Of a stretch of 40,210 nt of DNA, positions 24,266 to 33,181 are shown in pieces; position 1 is the first letter of the stretch, and each line of letters starts with the position of its first letter. The stretch spans positions 1 to 40,210 of the forward strand of contig DIME01000201.1 of NCBI GenBank assembly GCA_002425405.1, read 5' to 3'. The notes below the pieces were generated by a model that did no database searches, was not told where the DNA came from, and saw nothing but the letters and a program-made list of their open reading frames with translations. Source of the DNA: Candidatus Accumulibacter vicinus. GTDB lineage: Bacteria; Pseudomonadota; Gammaproteobacteria; Burkholderiales; Rhodocyclaceae. A program made the translations under genes and the position numbers.

Positions 24266-25528
24266 TTATTCGCCGAGTTTGGACTCCACATGCAGGTGGA
24301 AAAGCTGTGCTGCCAGGTGCGGCAAGTCATCCCGGTCTCCAACGGCATGGCTCAGCGCCTGCGTTGGTGCGTGCAGGAACTTGTTGGTCAAACGGAGAGA
24401 AAATTGCTCGAGCACGCGCGCCGGGTCGTCTCCTCTGGCCAACAACTTGAGTGCATGCTCCATTTCGTGCCGACGCGATCGCTCAGCCGCGTCGCGCAGC
24501 GCGCGAATCACCGGCACTGTACCACGCGTTGCCAACCAGCGCAGGAATCCATCGACATGCTCGGCAATGATCGCCTCCGCGTCAACGACTGCTGCCTGAC
24601 GCGACTCGAGTCCCGATGCGACCAACTGAGCGAGATCATCAACCGTATACAGGAAAACATCGTCCATTTCTCCCACCTCGATCTCGATATCGCGCGGAAC
24701 GGCGAGATCAACCATGAACATCGGGCGGTGACGACGCATCTTGATGGCACGCTCAACCATGCCCAGACCAATGATCGGCAGTGGACTGGCCGTACAGGAG
24801 ATGATGATATCGAACTGTGACAATCGCTCGCCAAGCTCTTCGAGCCTGATCGCCGTTCCGCCAAAACGTTCTGCCAGCGATCGGCCGCGCTCAACCGTTC
24901 GGTTTGCAATAAGCACCTGTTTTGGCCGTTGTACCGCGAAATGTCTGGCGCACAGTTCGATCATCTCGCCAGCGCCAATCAACAGGAGTTTCTGATCGGC
25001 GATCCGCTCGAAGATGCGCTCGGCCAGGCGCACTGCAGCGGCCGCCATGGAAACGACGTTGACACCAATCGCCGTGGTCGAGCGCACCTCCTTTGCGACG
25101 GCAAACGAATGCTGGAAAAGTTTGTGCAAGGTTGTGCCGAGGGTGCCAGCTTCCTCGGCCACACGTACTGCCTCCTTCATCTGCCCGAGAATCTGTGGTT
25201 CCCCCAGAACCATGGAATCAAGTCCGCTAGCCACCCTGAAAACATGGCGAACGGCGTCACGTTCAGGATAGGTGTAGAGGTATGGCTCGATTTCGTGGCG
25301 GGCCAGGCGATGATAGTCAGCCAGCCACTGGCTTGCAGCCTCTGGCACATCGGTAGCGAAGTAAACTTCGGTACGGTTGCAGGTGGAAAGAATTGCTGCC
25401 TCTTGAACCGATTTTCCGCGCGTCAGGTCGGTCAACGCCTGGTGCACCCTTTCCGCGTGAAAGGCCACCTGCTCACGGACCGACAGAGGGGCCGTGTGGT
25501 GGTTGATACCAAGCGTAAACAGCGGCAT
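24266..25528 (-). CDS. hemA: Glutamyl-tRNA reductase
   Basis: Reduces glutamyl-tRNA to glutamate-1-semialdehyde with NADPH, the first committed step of C5 tetrapyrrole synthesis. 420 residues. MPLFTLGINHHTAPLSVREQ at the start, catalytic Cys50 in ILSTCNRTEVY, GLDSMVLGEPQILGQMK, the NADPH domain with LLIGAGEMIELCARHF and IANRTVERGRSLAERFG, and a C-terminal dimerisation helix region. It begins the hemA-prfA-prmC-grxD run, an order common in proteobacteria. It supplies precursor for heme and for siroheme through the SUMT encoded at 15659. Confidence 0.97.
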   Translation of the reverse strand: MPLFTLGINHHTAPLSVREQVAFHAERVHQALTDLTRGKSVQEAAILSTCNRTEVYFATDVPEAASQWLADYHRLARHEIEPYLYTYPERDAVRHVFRVASGLDSMVLGEPQILGQMKEAVRVAEEAGTLGTTLHKLFQHSFAVAKEVRSTTAIGVNVVSMAAAAVRLAERIFERIADQKLLLIGAGEMIELCARHFAVQRPKQVLIANRTVERGRSLAERFGGTAIRLEELGERLSQFDIIISCTASPLPIIGLGMVERAIKMRRHRPMFMVDLAVPRDIEIEVGEMDDVFLYTVDDLAQLVASGLESRQAAVVDAEAIIAEHVDGFLRWLATRGTVPVIRALRDAAERSRRHEMEHALKLLARGDDPARVLEQFSLRLTNKFLHAPTQALSHAVGDRDDLPHLAAQLFHLHVESKLGE

Positions 25529-25569
25529 TCTTGGCGGATGGTAGGCAGAGAAAGGCAGATCGGACCAGG

Positions 25570-25578
25570 ATTATATCA
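25570..25578 (-). promoter_or_regulatory. Candidate extended -10 promoter of hemA
   Basis: On the minus strand TGATATAAT (perfect TATAAT with TGn) lies about 42 nt upstream of the hemA ATG. No good -35 is seen, as is usual for extended -10 promoters. The remaining bases between hemA and the upstream c-di-GMP gene show nothing else. Confidence 0.5.
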
Positions 25579-25613
25579 TTGACAGCACATGTCCCCGCGC
25601 GCGCCATACGCAT

Positions 25614-28502
25614 TCAGAGCACATCCTGCGCCGGCTTGCCGATGAAATACCCTTGTGCGTAGTCCACACCAAAACTGCGCAACATGTTCAACGCGCGTTC
25701 GTCTTCAACGAACTCGGCGACAGTCTTCTTGCCAAATCCTCGCGCCACCTCAGTCAGCGCCCGAACAAAGACCTGATCGTCTGGACTGTCGACCAGCGTG
25801 CGTACAAACGATCCGTCGATCTTCACGTAATCAACAGGCAACTGTTTAATATAATTGAATGATGAAAATCCGACGCCAAAATCGTCGAGCGAAAACGAAC
25901 AACCGAGTTCACGCACAGCTTGCATGAACGCGCGGGCAGCGGAAAAATCCGACACGGCAGCCGTTTCGGTGATTTCAAAGACGACATGACTGGACAGCAT
26001 CGGGTTGCGGGCAAGTTCGTCGCGAATGAAGGACAACAGTCTGGCATCGTTGATGCTGACGCCCGACAGGTTGATCGAGAACTTATAGTTTCTCCCGACG
26101 GCAAACAAGGACAACATTTTGCCAAAGACCTGATCGATCACGTGACGATCGATCTCGCGTATCAAGCCACTGTTTTCGGCGACCTCCATGAACGCTCCAG
26201 GCAGAATCAGCGACCCGTCGGTATCCCGCATGCGCACCAGCGCCTCGTAATGACTGACCTGCCGCGCACGGATATCTTGAATCGGCTGGTAATGGACGAC
26301 AAATCCCCCATCCACCAGGGAACGGTTGATCATCTCCTTCCAATGCAAGCGCTCCTGTATCTTCTCCTGTTCACCCTCACCCTCGGAATAGAGGTGCCAA
26401 CCTCCCCCGCCCTTGGCCTTCGCCTGATACATGGCGATGTCGGCATTGGCCAGAAGCTCCTTGACGTCCATTTTCGCCTCGGAAAAAACCACAATCCCGA
26501 TGCTGGCGGAAATCCGATGGTTTGCTCCCAGTTCCGGGAACTTGATTTCGGCAAGGCGCTTGTTGATCTTCTCGGCCACCTGAATGGCTCCGTCCTGATC
26601 GCATTCATGCAACAGGAGGCCCAGTTCGTCGCCGCCCAGCCTTCCCAGCAGATCGCTGGCGCGTGCCACGTTGCTGACCTGGTCGGCGACGATGCGCAAC
26701 AGGGCATCTCCTGCCTGATGGCCACTGACGTCGTTCACGTATCTGAACTCGTCGAGGTCGAGATACAGCAAGGCACCATCGTGCCCCGAACGACGCGCGC
26801 TGATCAGCGTTTGATCGAGCTCGTTCTGAAAATGCTGTCGATTGATCAGACCGGTCAGCGGATCGTGTTCAGCCAGATAACTGACGTGCGACTCGGCGCG
26901 TTTGCGTTCGGTATGGTCCACCCCGACCGAAAGAATCATCATCGCATCACCCGAATGGCCAGACAGGCGAGAATGGCTCCAAGTGATTTCATAGGACTGA
27001 CCGCTCGTACCCAACAGAATCGACTCCATCTGCACGTGCCGACGGATTCCCGCGGCAATGTCGCGCAAGGCCTGCTGAACAGGTAACGCCGGTGATGATC
27101 CAGCCGGACCGAGCAACTCGAAGAAGCGCTTGCCAGGCAGTTTTTCCTCCTCGCAGCCGAACAACAAGCGCCCATATCGATTCAGTGTGCGGATTCGACC
27201 GTCTGCGGACTGCGTCAGAATGATGACTTGTGCGGTGTCGAGGAGGCTCTTGTTGAAATCGCGTTCGACCGATATCCGCTGCAACATTCTCTGGGTCGCG
27301 GCAGAATGCGCTGCCACTTCGGTCTCCAAGGTCTCCAGCCGATACGACAAGGCGATCGCAGCCTCATCCAGGTTGTCGATTTCGTCATCGAGCAAACGCC
27401 GAGCACGTGGCGCAATGCGCGCGCGTACCTCGATAAAGGCCCGGCGGCCGAGCAGGGGTATTGCCAGCACGGCCCTGGTCATGCGCTGCAGGGGGGCGTG
27501 TACCAGCAGCGACAGCAACAGCAGCGACAGCAACGAGGCCAGCAACTCGCCCTGCAAGCGGCTCAGGACCGATTGGCGAATGTCGGCCAAGGCTTCGGTC
27601 AGATCATCGATGACCACCATCATCGCCGGCAATGGCCCGCCCCTTGGAGCATCCAGCGCCAGAAATGACAACTCGAATTGCTTGCCGTTGTAAGGCAGCG
27701 AGACATGCGCATGGCCACGGGGGGAAAGAATCGGGGGAATCGACGTCAATTGATGGAGCAAGGCCCGATCTTTTCCCTTGCTGCTCAACTCGATCACCCG
27801 CAAGCCCAGCTGTGGCAGGAAGGCCTCGTCCACGGCACCCCCGACCAGAGGCGGCGTCGGGATCAGGACGCCGAGATCAGCACCACCAGACACACTGGGA
27901 AAGGAGTTGATCACCTCGGCCGGTGAGCTGCCAAGGACCACCACTCCGGCAACACGACCAGCCGATAGAATCGGTGCTGCCGCAAACTCGGTACATACTT
28001 GCCGGCAGCGCGTCCAGTGCATGGCTCGCTCACTCTTGATGACGACACGCACCTCTGCATCATGATCCGGATCGGCCAGCATATCACTGGGCCAGCTGGC
28101 CAGCAGCAGACCGGTCTTGGCATACACCTGCAACGAGTCGATACCCAGGCCGAGTTGCAGGGCTGCCCAGTAGCTATCGAAGTGATTTCGCAGCAACTCA
28201 TGTCCGTACGGCGTCTGGAACAGGCTCATTCCGACAGAATCAAGCGCAGCCAGAACACCCGCGAGGCCCTGCAGGCGTTGCCCGAAATCATCACGCAAGG
28301 CAAAGGCCTGCAGAACGAGGCGCTTGCGGGCCTCCGCACGCTGCACTTCGAAACGCGTCGCCAAATCGTGAAAATGGAGCCAGGACAGCGCCCCATTGAC
28401 CGACAGCATCACCACACCCAGGGTCAGCAGGATCTTCCACCTGAGGCTGAGAAATCTGTAACCGCTGCGCGCTTGCGATGCGGATTGACGATCCAACATC
28501 AC
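25614..28502 (-). CDS. Membrane GGDEF/EAL cyclic-di-GMP protein with periplasmic sensor and PAS domain
   Basis: 962 residues. Transmembrane helix 1 at about 23-43, a periplasmic sensor region of about 270 residues (44-315, Cache-like by size, with Cys166 and Cys170), helix 2 at about 318-336, a linker, a PAS domain (about 412-530), GGDEF (about 540-705) and EAL (about 725-962). GGDEF: active-site GGDEL (623-627; Leu for the usual Phe), Mg-binding Asp582, and an RxxD inhibitory-site motif RASD. EAL: E753-A-L, N811, E843, D873-D874, K894, E930 and Q950 all present, so phosphodiesterase activity is likely. Whether synthesis also works is open. The ATG lies 6 nt after the porin stop. Confidence 0.94.
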   Translation of the reverse strand: MMLDRQSASQARSGYRFLSLRWKILLTLGVVMLSVNGALSWLHFHDLATRFEVQRAEARKRLVLQAFALRDDFGQRLQGLAGVLAALDSVGMSLFQTPYGHELLRNHFDSYWAALQLGLGIDSLQVYAKTGLLLASWPSDMLADPDHDAEVRVVIKSERAMHWTRCRQVCTEFAAAPILSAGRVAGVVVLGSSPAEVINSFPSVSGGADLGVLIPTPPLVGGAVDEAFLPQLGLRVIELSSKGKDRALLHQLTSIPPILSPRGHAHVSLPYNGKQFELSFLALDAPRGGPLPAMMVVIDDLTEALADIRQSVLSRLQGELLASLLSLLLLSLLVHAPLQRMTRAVLAIPLLGRRAFIEVRARIAPRARRLLDDEIDNLDEAAIALSYRLETLETEVAAHSAATQRMLQRISVERDFNKSLLDTAQVIILTQSADGRIRTLNRYGRLLFGCEEEKLPGKRFFELLGPAGSSPALPVQQALRDIAAGIRRHVQMESILLGTSGQSYEITWSHSRLSGHSGDAMMILSVGVDHTERKRAESHVSYLAEHDPLTGLINRQHFQNELDQTLISARRSGHDGALLYLDLDEFRYVNDVSGHQAGDALLRIVADQVSNVARASDLLGRLGGDELGLLLHECDQDGAIQVAEKINKRLAEIKFPELGANHRISASIGIVVFSEAKMDVKELLANADIAMYQAKAKGGGGWHLYSEGEGEQEKIQERLHWKEMINRSLVDGGFVVHYQPIQDIRARQVSHYEALVRMRDTDGSLILPGAFMEVAENSGLIREIDRHVIDQVFGKMLSLFAVGRNYKFSINLSGVSINDARLLSFIRDELARNPMLSSHVVFEITETAAVSDFSAARAFMQAVRELGCSFSLDDFGVGFSSFNYIKQLPVDYVKIDGSFVRTLVDSPDDQVFVRALTEVARGFGKKTVAEFVEDERALNMLRSFGVDYAQGYFIGKPAQDVL

Positions 28503-28508
28503 TGGTGA

Positions 28509-29720
28509 CTAAAAGCGGAAGGAGGCTTGCAGCATGAAGGTGTCCCAGTAGCGACGCAAGGCCTGCGTGTCCGGATTGTCCTGTACCGCCAGGAAACCCG
28601 TACCATCAACTCGATGCACTTCAGCGCGCAACATAAACTGGGGGGTGACGTCAAAACGAAGTCCTGCCGTCCAGTCCCTGGCAAAGCGTGTAAAACCCGG
28701 GATCCCGGTGGCGGCCGCAAATCTCTTGCCATCACGATCATGGTGGTCGGCGTAATAGGCATCGTAACGCAGCAATGCCTCCCACCGGGGTGCCAGGCGA
28801 TAACTGCCTTGCAGATAATAGCTTCGTCCATCGGCCGTAGCATTGTAGAAAAAGCGGCCAAAGTCCGAGACCGAAGTTCGGCGGAAAGCATATTCGCTGG
28901 TCAGGCTCCAGCTCTCGGCGTTGAACTGGGCAGACAGAATCAGTGGCGTCAGCTTGAACCTCCCGGCCTGCAGTCGGTCGCCAAAGCCCGGCTTGTAGCG
29001 CAAGTCAAGACGAGCGGCGGTCAAGCCCAGACGATACATCCCTCCGGATCCCTCGAAGAAGACCTGGAAATCCGGCGCCAGACTGGAATCCAGACTGCCG
29101 GGCGGATGCAATCCGACCAGAGCCACTTTGGCAGCATTCGTATCGGTCTGAGGCTGGCCGTAACCAAAACTGGCGAACAGATTTCCGGCGTCGCCATAGC
29201 GCTCTGCGTAGATCTCGGCTCCGTCGGCTGACACGGTCAGATTGCGTGTCCTTTCGAAATAGATCGATTGAGGCAGAATGATGCTGGGGCGGGTGAACGG
29301 CACATCGCGGGTCTTGTTGTACAAACCGTAGGCAGTTTTGATCCGTCCCAGACGAATCCCTGCACGTCCCTCCTCTCTCGACAGCGGCGTCCAGTCGATC
29401 AAGCCGTAATCGACCCGAATCCCCCCATCATCGGTGCCGCCTACCTGATGTGAGAGCAGCTCAGCTGCCAACTGCACATCGGAGGTCAGGCGCCAGGATG
29501 CATTCATACCCACTTCCGTGAAATCCCTGCTCACCCGGTCATCGCTGTACCCAAAGAAATTGTTATTCGTGGTGTTCACCAGCGTCAGGGAGGCAAAGCC
29601 GTGCAACTGGAAATCTCCGCCCAGCAGGTCCAGGGCACGCACCGGCGCAGCCCACAGCAAGCACACGCCAATCAGCGCCATGCAAGATGCGGCACTAGCG
29701 AATCTTGAGTACACGCACAT
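28509..29720 (-). CDS. Outer-membrane beta-barrel porin-like protein
   Basis: From the ATG at 29720 (403 residues) there is a signal peptide (MCVYSRFASAASCMALIG, ending PVRA) and a mature protein starting LDLLGGDFQLHGFASLTLVN. GCGAGG lies 9 nt upstream; much longer in-frame starts (to 30020) would overlap the preceding gene fully. The mature part alternates polar and aromatic residues in many strands and ends LQASFRF, the C-terminal Phe signature recognised by the Bam machinery. It has no lipobox. Substrate is unknown. It overlaps the PBP-like gene by 26 nt and is followed at 6 nt by the GGDEF/EAL gene, so the three are one transcript. Confidence 0.83.
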   Translation of the reverse strand: MCVYSRFASAASCMALIGVCLLWAAPVRALDLLGGDFQLHGFASLTLVNTTNNNFFGYSDDRVSRDFTEVGMNASWRLTSDVQLAAELLSHQVGGTDDGGIRVDYGLIDWTPLSREEGRAGIRLGRIKTAYGLYNKTRDVPFTRPSIILPQSIYFERTRNLTVSADGAEIYAERYGDAGNLFASFGYGQPQTDTNAAKVALVGLHPPGSLDSSLAPDFQVFFEGSGGMYRLGLTAARLDLRYKPGFGDRLQAGRFKLTPLILSAQFNAESWSLTSEYAFRRTSVSDFGRFFYNATADGRSYYLQGSYRLAPRWEALLRYDAYYADHHDRDGKRFAAATGIPGFTRFARDWTAGLRFDVTPQFMLRAEVHRVDGTGFLAVQDNPDTQALRRYWDTFMLQASFRF

Positions 29721-30165
29721 TCGGATTAACCTCGCTCGCTTTGACGTAACCAATCGCTCCCGGAGTGGATGCCACTCTGGAGAGCATTTCCTGCGTTGAA
29801 GCGACCTGCTCGGGGTATCGTCCCTGCCCGGAAAACACCTGCCGGTCCCAGGCCATTCGCAATTGCTGAGGAAATACCTGCAGGACGGTCTTGCTGAAGG
29901 TGGCATGCTCTGGCGCGTCATCCCTGAGAACGAACACCCTGACCAAGGTATCGGTCGGCCAGTTCTGCAAGCGCATGCCAAAGATGGCGCGCAGGGAGGC
30001 TCTCGGAATGGTCTCTTCACTGGTCGCCGGATAGGCGATCGCGACCATCACCGGCTCAGCCGTCTGGGCACGCGCCACGACGGCAAGCAACGCGTTTGCC
30101 AGCAGGCAGAACAATAGCGATCGCCGTAGCAAGGCCATGAATTTAATGGGAAGAACTTTCTGCAT
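29695..30165 (-). CDS. Small PstS-like periplasmic substrate-binding protein
   Basis: About 157 residues from the ATG at 30165, or 148 from 30138; neither has a clear ribosome site. Signal peptide RRSLLFCLLANALLAVVARA, then a short PBP-like domain: SEETIPRASLRAIFGMRLQN, TFSKTVLQVFPQQLRMAWDR, QVFSGQGRYPEQ and the characteristic VASTPGAIGYVKASE. That pattern is the phosphate-binding-protein (PBP_like) fold, but only half the length of true PstS, so it may bind an oxyanion or act as a sensor partner rather than feed an ABC transporter; no pst genes are nearby. First gene of the operon with the porin and the c-di-GMP protein, and 103 nt downstream of cysA. Confidence 0.8.
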   Translation of the reverse strand: MQKVLPIKFMALLRRSLLFCLLANALLAVVARAQTAEPVMVAIAYPATSEETIPRASLRAIFGMRLQNWPTDTLVRVFVLRDDAPEHATFSKTVLQVFPQQLRMAWDRQVFSGQGRYPEQVASTQEMLSRVASTPGAIGYVKASEVNPNVRVLKIR

Positions 30166-30180
30166 CACGGCACATGCTAC

Positions 30181-30223
30181 CAGACAAAACCTCCGACGAA
30201 CCAGCCAGCGTTGGTCGGCGGAG
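30181..30223 (-). terminator. Terminator after cysA
   Basis: Read on the minus strand, CTCCGCCGACCA pairs with TGGTTCGTCGGAG (mismatch and bulge allowed; plus-strand arms 30191-30203 and 30212-30223) and is followed by TTTTGTCTG. It separates the sulfate operon from the PBP-porin-GGDEF/EAL genes, though readthrough is possible. Confidence 0.55.
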
Positions 30224-30268
30224 CTTTTGCTCCTGCGCACAGCCGGTAAACCACTCCGGCTGATTCAA

Positions 30269-31339
30269 CTAGATTCCAGAACCACCCTCTTCCATAGTCT
30301 TTCCTGGCGCGGCAAAAACCCGGAGCTGACGAGGTTTGAGCCATACCAGCTGCCCTTCGGCAAGTGCCAAGATCGTGGCCCGCTCGCGAGTCAACTCAAC
30401 CTCGATCAATTCCGAAGCATGCGCCAGCTCGACACGCACCCATGGCCCGATGGCATGCACTTCCTGTACCGTCGCCTCCAGGCCACCGGTCAGCGGGTGG
30501 TGTTCGATCTCGATATCGTGCGGTCGGACAAACGCCGTGACAGCGCTTTCCGGCCCGCCTTCGGGACGCTCCGCAGCAACCTCCGCCCAGGCCCCATGGA
30601 CACGACTGTGAAAAACGTTGACATTGCCAAGGAACTGATAGACGAAAGGTGTTGCCGGACTCGAATACACCTCGTCGGGAGAGCCGATCTGCTCGATCCT
30701 CCCCTGGTTCATCACCACCACGCGATCAGCAACCTCCAGCGCTTCTTCCTGATCGTGTGTCACGAAGACGCTGGAAATCTGCATTTCATCGTGCAAGCGC
30801 CGCAGCCAACGCCGCAGTTCCTTGCGCACCCGGGTATCCAGCGCACCGAAAGGTTCATCAAGTAGCAGCACCCTCGGTTCAACGGCAAGCGCACGTGCTA
30901 GGGCGATACGCTGACGCTGACCGCCTGAAAGCTGCGAGGGATAGCGATCGGCCAGCCAGTCGAGCTGCACGAGCTTGAGTAATGCCGTGACCCGGCTACG
31001 GATCTCGGCCTCTGCCGGACGCACTTTTCTCGCTTTGACGCGCAGACCGAAAGCGACGTTTTCGAACACCGACATGTGTCGGAACAAGGCGTAGTGCTGG
31101 AACACAAAGCCGACCTTGCGATCGCGTGCATGCACATGTGCCGCTTCCTCGCCAGCGAACAGCACCTGCCCAACGTCGGCGGTTTCCATGCCGGCAATGA
31201 TGCGCAACAGTGTGGTCTTGCCGCAGCCTGACGGACCGAGCAAGGCAACCAGTTCGCCCGTCGGAATGTGCAGGCTGATGTCTTCCAGTGCCACAAAGTT
31301 GCCGAAGCGTTTGCCAATCCCACGTATTTCGATGCTCAT
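30269..31339 (-). CDS. cysA: Sulfate/thiosulfate ABC transporter ATP-binding protein
   Basis: ATPase that drives sulfate and thiosulfate import at the inner membrane. 356 residues. Walker A GPSGCGKT (35-42), Q-loop FVFQHYALFRHM, signature LSGGQ (137-141), Walker B LLLDEP with Asp161-Glu162, switch His195 (VTHDQEE), followed by a C-terminal TOBE-type regulatory part (VTAFVRPHDIEIEH). MSIEIRGIGKRFGNFVALED is the usual CysA start. Last gene of sbp-cysT-cysW-cysA, 84 nt after cysW; a terminator follows. Confidence 0.96.
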   Translation of the reverse strand: MSIEIRGIGKRFGNFVALEDISLHIPTGELVALLGPSGCGKTTLLRIIAGMETADVGQVLFAGEEAAHVHARDRKVGFVFQHYALFRHMSVFENVAFGLRVKARKVRPAEAEIRSRVTALLKLVQLDWLADRYPSQLSGGQRQRIALARALAVEPRVLLLDEPFGALDTRVRKELRRWLRRLHDEMQISSVFVTHDQEEALEVADRVVVMNQGRIEQIGSPDEVYSSPATPFVYQFLGNVNVFHSRVHGAWAEVAAERPEGGPESAVTAFVRPHDIEIEHHPLTGGLEATVQEVHAIGPWVRVELAHASELIEVELTRERATILALAEGQLVWLKPRQLRVFAAPGKTMEEGGSGI

Positions 31340-31423
31340 CGGAACAGTTCAGAAAAGGTTCTTGCAGGGGTCCGCGTGCAAGCGACACGGAAAAGTCGGG
31401 AGCAAGTTGCGAGCACTCCTGTC

Positions 31424-32293
31424 TCAGCTCTCTTCTGCCGGCAAGTCCGCCAGCAGCATGCTGTTTTCGCGGCGCATTCGCCATTCGACAACCGTCTTGG
31501 CAAGCAATGTCACCAGCGCCAGCAAGGCCAGCACCGATGCCGACGCGAAAGCGCCCACCGCGTTGTACTCGTTGTACAGAATTTCCACATGTAACGGCAG
31601 GGTATTGGTCTCACCGCGAATATGCCCGGAAACCACCGATACCGCACCGAACTCGCCCATCGCCCGAGCGTTGGCAAGGATCACGCCGTAAAGCAGACCC
31701 CACTTGATATTTGGCAGCGTCACGCGGCGGAACATCTGCCAGGCACTGGCACCGAGCGAAAGGGCAGCCTCCTCTTCTTCCTTCCCTTGCGCCTGCATCA
31801 GCGGGATCAACTCGCGGGCGACAAACGGCGAGGTAATGAACAGGGTGACAATGATGATCCCTGGCAACGCAAACACCACCTTGATGTCATGTGCCGCCAG
31901 CCATGGCCCGAAAAGCCCCTGGGCGCCGAAGATCAGCAGAAAGACCAGGCCCACGACCACCGGCGATACGGCAAACGGCAGATCGATCAAGGTAATCAGC
32001 AAGCTCTTGCCCCTGAAATCGAACTTGGCGATCGCCCATGCCGCAGCGACACCAAAAACGACGTTGAACGGCAGTACGAAGAGCGCGACAAGGAGTGTCA
32101 AGCCAATCGCAGAACGGGTTTCGGGGTCGTTCAAGGCGCCGGCGTATGCTGTCCAACCTGCGGCAAAAGCCTCTACAAAAACCGCCAGCAAAGGCAAGGC
32201 GAGAAAGAAGAAGAGGAATCCGAGCCCGACACCCAGCAGCAGAGCACGCAACCAGCGCGGCTCGGCGTTCACCCGCCGCAAGCGCCCGTTCAC
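31424..32293 (-). CDS. cysW: Sulfate ABC transporter permease CysW
   Basis: One of two membrane permeases of the sulfate importer. I take the GTG at 32293 as start (289 residues; E. coli CysW is 291): it overlaps the cysT stop as GTGA and has GGGAG 7 nt upstream, whereas the in-frame ATG at 32347 would lie 55 nt inside cysT. Six transmembrane helices; the ABC-permease EAA loop is EEEEAALSLGASAWQMFRRV followed by TLPNIKWGLLYG. The segment FDFRGKSLLITLIDLPFAVS is typical of CysW. Confidence 0.94.
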   Translation of the reverse strand: MNGRLRRVNAEPRWLRALLLGVGLGFLFFFLALPLLAVFVEAFAAGWTAYAGALNDPETRSAIGLTLLVALFVLPFNVVFGVAAAWAIAKFDFRGKSLLITLIDLPFAVSPVVVGLVFLLIFGAQGLFGPWLAAHDIKVVFALPGIIIVTLFITSPFVARELIPLMQAQGKEEEEAALSLGASAWQMFRRVTLPNIKWGLLYGVILANARAMGEFGAVSVVSGHIRGETNTLPLHVEILYNEYNAVGAFASASVLALLALVTLLAKTVVEWRMRRENSMLLADLPAEES

Positions 32294-33171
32294 TGGTGCG
32301 CTCCCAGGCTTGGCGAACACCCGCTGTGCCGATTTGCCGCCCACCACTGCAAGGCGTTTACGGCGAGCAGCATCACAAAGGAAATGATCAGCATGACCAT
32401 CGCCAAAGCGGTCGCACCAACGACATCATACTGTTCGAGCTTGGAGATGATCAGCAAGGGCGTGATTTCCGAGATCAGGGGCATGTTGCCGGCAATGAAA
32501 ATGACCGACCCGTATTCTCCGACCGAACGTGAAAAGGCCAGCGTGAAACCGGTGAGTAGCGCAGGGAAAATCGCCGGAAAGAGGACACGGATGAAGGTCT
32601 GCCAGCGCGAAGCACCCAGTGATGCGGCAGCCTCCTCGACCTCCGACTCGATATCCTCGATCACCGGTTGTAGCGTGCGAACGACAAAGGGCAGACCGAT
32701 AAAAGTCAGGGCAACGACGATGCCAAACGGCGTGAACGCCACCTTGACGCCTAGCGGCTCAAGGTGTCGGCCAATCCAGCCATTGTCCGCATAAAGGGTG
32801 GCCAGGGTAATTCCTGCCACCGCCGTCGGCAATGCAAAGGGCAGATCGACCAAGGCATCAATGGCACGCTTGCCTGGAAACGAGTAGCGCACAAGAATCC
32901 AGGCGACGATCAGACCAAAGAAGGCGTTGATCGTCGCAGCCAGCAAAGAGGCACCGAAGGTCACGCGATACGAAGCCAGTGCTCGTTCGCCAGTAGCGAT
33001 CGCCCAGAGCTCGACCGGACCGAGGTCACTGGCCCGGAACGCCAGACCGGAAAGCGGAAGCAGGATCAGCAACGACAGGTAAGCCAGGGTACAAGCCAGC
33101 GACAGACCGAAACCGGGCAGGATCCGTCGGCGGGAAGCCGGTGTCAAACAGGACGATGACCAGGCAGCCAC
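32290..33171 (-). CDS. cysT: Sulfate ABC transporter permease CysT (CysU)
   Basis: Second membrane permease of the importer. The open frame extends upstream into sbp, so the start must lie after 33182; the GTG at 33171 (294 residues) is the first candidate, 10 nt after the sbp stop, with a TTG at 33147 as alternative. Helices begin at FGLSLACTLAYLSLLILLPL. The EAA loop reads EVEEAAASLGASRWQTFIRV; VDLPFALPTAVAGITLATLY and FSRSVGEYGSVIFIAGNMP are family marks. The stop overlaps the cysW GTG. Confidence 0.94.
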   Translation of the reverse strand: MAAWSSSCLTPASRRRILPGFGLSLACTLAYLSLLILLPLSGLAFRASDLGPVELWAIATGERALASYRVTFGASLLAATINAFFGLIVAWILVRYSFPGKRAIDALVDLPFALPTAVAGITLATLYADNGWIGRHLEPLGVKVAFTPFGIVVALTFIGLPFVVRTLQPVIEDIESEVEEAAASLGASRWQTFIRVLFPAIFPALLTGFTLAFSRSVGEYGSVIFIAGNMPLISEITPLLIISKLEQYDVVGATALAMVMLIISFVMLLAVNALQWWAANRHSGCSPSLGAHQ

Positions 33172-33181
33172 GGCAGTGCAC

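Noticed and set aside
31622..32794. 390-codon plus-strand frame over cysW/cysT
   Set aside because: It spans two recognised permease genes and their junction; low-complexity charged translation, no domain.
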